From: Planctomycetota bacterium
Lineage (GTDB): Bacteria > Planctomycetota > Planctomycetia > Planctomycetales > Planctomycetaceae
DNA length: 64,000 nt
Reading direction: 5' to 3'
NCBI GenBank assembly: GCA_014584345.1
Contig: JACTNB010000013.1
Coordinates: 628,388-692,387 of the forward strand
The notes beneath the pieces were generated by a model. It was not told the DNA's origin. It searched no databases and saw nothing but the letters and a program-made list of their open reading frames with translations. Both the position numbers and the translations under genes were made by a program. Numbering within the stretch: the first letter of the stretch is position 1; every line of letters begins with the position of its first letter. Below, piece after piece: positions 62,566 through 64,000 of the stretch.

Positions 62566-62930
62566 GCGGCACCTCCCCATTGCACGGTCAACTGAATGGA
62601 ACCATCCGGCAAGGCCTGTTCGAGGACGGAGTGCCCTTGCCGTCGGGCTTCGAGGGTCGCTTTTTCGGTGGCATACAGCTGCAGAAAGCGATTCAACTCC
62701 TGGGGATCCCCCCAGCGACCGTTGTAGGTGTCGTAATGCAGTTTTCCTGCGGGCAACTCACAAACCAAGGGATACCGCCAGTCCGGCAACTGCACCCCCA
62801 ATCCCTCCACCTCCCGAGCAAACAGTTGATGCCGCCCCTCCACCGGCTCCGGCAACTTCAGCCGCTCACAGACTCGCCGCACAACAAACTCATCCCGCAC
62901 CTCGGTTTGAATCGTCACGACATGCGACAT
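62562..62930 (-). CDS. DUF1257 (Ycf35-like) protein
   Basis: 122 residues from the ATG at 62930, directly after GGGAGGTCTGG. It begins MSHVVTIQTEVRDEFVVRRVC as the Ycf35/DUF1257 family does (MSHxxTIxTxIxD) and ends with the family's DGSIQLTVQW. The middle (YPLVCELPAGKLHYDTYNGRWGD) replaces the usual variable region. Ycf35 is found in plastids and cyanobacteria beside Ycf46; no function is settled. It is the first gene of the cluster as far as can be seen. Confidence 0.9.
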   Translation of the reverse strand: MSHVVTIQTEVRDEFVVRRVCERLKLPEPVEGRHQLFAREVEGLGVQLPDWRYPLVCELPAGKLHYDTYNGRWGDPQELNRFLQLYATEKATLEARRQGHSVLEQALPDGSIQLTVQWGGAA

Positions 62931-63348
62931 CCAGACCTCCCTTCGGTAAATAAAAACGAACCCCGCTGCCAACCGGCTCGACCATCGAGCCCAATAAGTT
63001 GCCCCGAGACCGAAAATGCCCCTATTGTGGCCAAAAACATCCAAAAACCGTCTGAAACCGGACCTCGCAAAACCATCCCGTTCCCAGCACTTTATATGAC
63101 GCAAATACGGGCAGAATTTAGGGGTAAGGGCCGTCGCTGCGTGTCACGCTGGAAGCATGGCAGGAAATGCGTCGCCACTTCTTCGGCGTCGCACGCCGGA
63201 TCACGATGGGAGACGGCCCAGCCATGCAAGTCGCCCAAGGCATGATAGGCTTCAGCTTCCGCATCCGGATGCATCGTCCAAAGAACTGGAGAATCAGCAA
63301 TAGGATCTCCGGACGCGAATCGCCGCGAAGCAGAGTCAGATCGCGGAA
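62931..63348. other. upstream region of the cluster, possible gene remnant
   Basis: Holds the presumed promoter of the ubiquitin-like cluster. A 7-base inverted repeat GGCTCGA/TCGAGCC with a three-base loop lies at 62975-62991, about 45 bases before the DUF1257 start, followed on the minus strand by a T-rich stretch. On the minus strand 63092-63274 translates to a protein-like stretch (AEAYHALGDLHGWAVSHRDPA) that is open further upstream without a start; it may be a remnant of a lost gene. Confidence 0.35.
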
Positions 63349-63684
63349 TTGGCTCGACAGGCGGCCTGGGAGAAATTCAGGCAGACCTACTTCTCGCTGA
63401 TGCACAGTAAGAACATCAGGGATGCGGCTAGGGAACTTGTCGCACGAACGCCGAAGGAACCTGAGCTTCAGGAACTCGTTGATGATTTCCCCAATCGCGC
63501 ACCATCGATCATTCAGGAGAAAGTTTGTGATGCACTGAAGTTTCACTCCTGGAAGCCTGCACGTGACGCAGCTGCGCTGTGCAATGACCCAAACGTCGAA
63601 GAACTGCTTTCGGCGGCTGACATCAAAGACTTGCGGAAGCTCACCTTGACGGTCGACGAGGAGGAAGATCGAGACCTCTACTAG
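63349..63684 (+). CDS. small hypothetical protein, possibly 5'-truncated
   Basis: 111 residues from a TTG at 63349. The translation is convincing: FRQTYFSLMHSKNIRDAARELV, LQELVDDFPNRAPSIIQEKVCDAL, and an acidic end VDEEEDRDLY. Upstream the frame stays protein-like (LRTRIAAKQSQIAEL) back to a TAG at 63301, and beyond it (SSKELENQQ) too, so either the gene starts at a rare codon or a longer coiled-coil protein has been broken by a nonsense change. No ribosome site is seen. Family unknown. Confidence 0.5.
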   Translation: MARQAAWEKFRQTYFSLMHSKNIRDAARELVARTPKEPELQELVDDFPNRAPSIIQEKVCDALKFHSWKPARDAAALCNDPNVEELLSAADIKDLRKLTLTVDEEEDRDLY

Positions 63685-64000
63685 CAGATCGTCAAAGACC
63701 GGCCACAGTGCGCAGGCCAGGTTAGCGCGTATCCACCTGGCATCCCCCGCCAATCAGAAAACACGAATTGATTTGCCAGCTGCCTGTCTCGAAGTGCGTA
63801 AATATACCACCTGGGGCATGGGGTGTTCCGGGGTGAGCGCCGCAACTGTTCGGGGCCTCTTGAGGACCAAGCAGGAGGCATTGCTTCACCTTTCCCGGCA
63901 TGTGTCCGAAACCGCAAGAAAATTTGCTGAATATTATGATCCTGAAAGGAGTTGGAGCGTTATTCGTGCCGGGTTACGAACCATGAAAAATAAGTGATTC
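63685..64000. other. unresolved end of the window
   Basis: A plus-strand frame (63773-63997) ends in a protein-like stretch (EALLHLSRHVSETARKFAEYYDPERSW) but starts with atypical sequence. I cannot decide whether it is a small gene or a remnant. Confidence 0.3.

Overview
The window looks like chromosomal DNA of a planctomycete, probably of the order Planctomycetales. The evidence is the gene content: a cytochrome-c/DUF1549/DUF1553 protein with a DUF1501 partner, a prepilin-like DUF1559 protein, a Tat-exported Gfo/Idh/MocA oxidoreductase, a ceramidase-like lipoprotein-free secreted enzyme, an ASPIC/UnbV (CRTAC1) lipoprotein and one surface protein of about 2,400 residues. Assignment is by recognition of families only; no database search was possible.

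Layout. 1-8.3 kb: DUF1501/DUF1549-DUF1553 genes, an SGNH-MBOAT O-acylation pair and a RidA protein. 8.7-18 kb: a complete Na+-translocating NADH:quinone reductase operon (nqrABCDEF) followed by the flavinyltransferase apbE and the iron-delivery factor nqrM, then L-2-hydroxyglutarate oxidase and an ArsR regulator. 18-26.2 kb: TPR and DUF1559 proteins, rpsD with a candidate regulatory leader, a polysaccharide deacetylase with a coiled-coil partner, and leuS. 26.2-33.5 kb: one giant surface protein that reads as an inverse-autotransporter-like barrel followed by a beta-helix passenger containing a leishmanolysin-like protease. 34-51.7 kb: ceramidase-like enzyme, quinone oxidoreductase, Gfo/Idh/MocA, SDR, a RegB-like quinone-sensing kinase, a TPR/CRTAC1 pair, a trypsin-like protease, a DUF3365 haem lipoprotein, cardiolipin synthase, a GT39-type glycosyltransferase, a UspE-like protein and ychF.

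51.9-64 kb: a tRNA-Ser(GCT) is followed directly by an excisionase-like gene and a tyrosine integrase, so an integrated element probably begins here. Beyond a more AT-rich stretch (52-55.6 kb) with an unrecognised 454-residue protein lies the most interesting part of the window: a minus-strand ubiquitin-like conjugation cluster (55.6-62.9 kb). Read 5' to 3' it encodes DUF1257 (Ycf35-like), DUF2997, a Ycf46-like AAA+ ATPase, a helical protein, two small proteins, a beta-grasp ubiquitin-like protein, a 55-residue membrane protein, an E2-like domain fused to a multi-cysteine RING-like zinc region, a JAMM/JAB isopeptidase and a ThiF/E1 activating enzyme. The E2 catalytic-cysteine motif, all JAMM residues and the E1 nucleotide-binding glycines are present, so the chain activation (E1) - conjugation (E2) - deconjugation (JAB) - ATP-driven remodelling (AAA+) looks intact. 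A toxin-antitoxin pair sits in the middle on the opposite strand, and terminator-like hairpins stand in front of several of the genes, with a shared leader sequence before three of the start codons.

The last kilobase is poorly resolved and contains one probable small gene, perhaps truncated.
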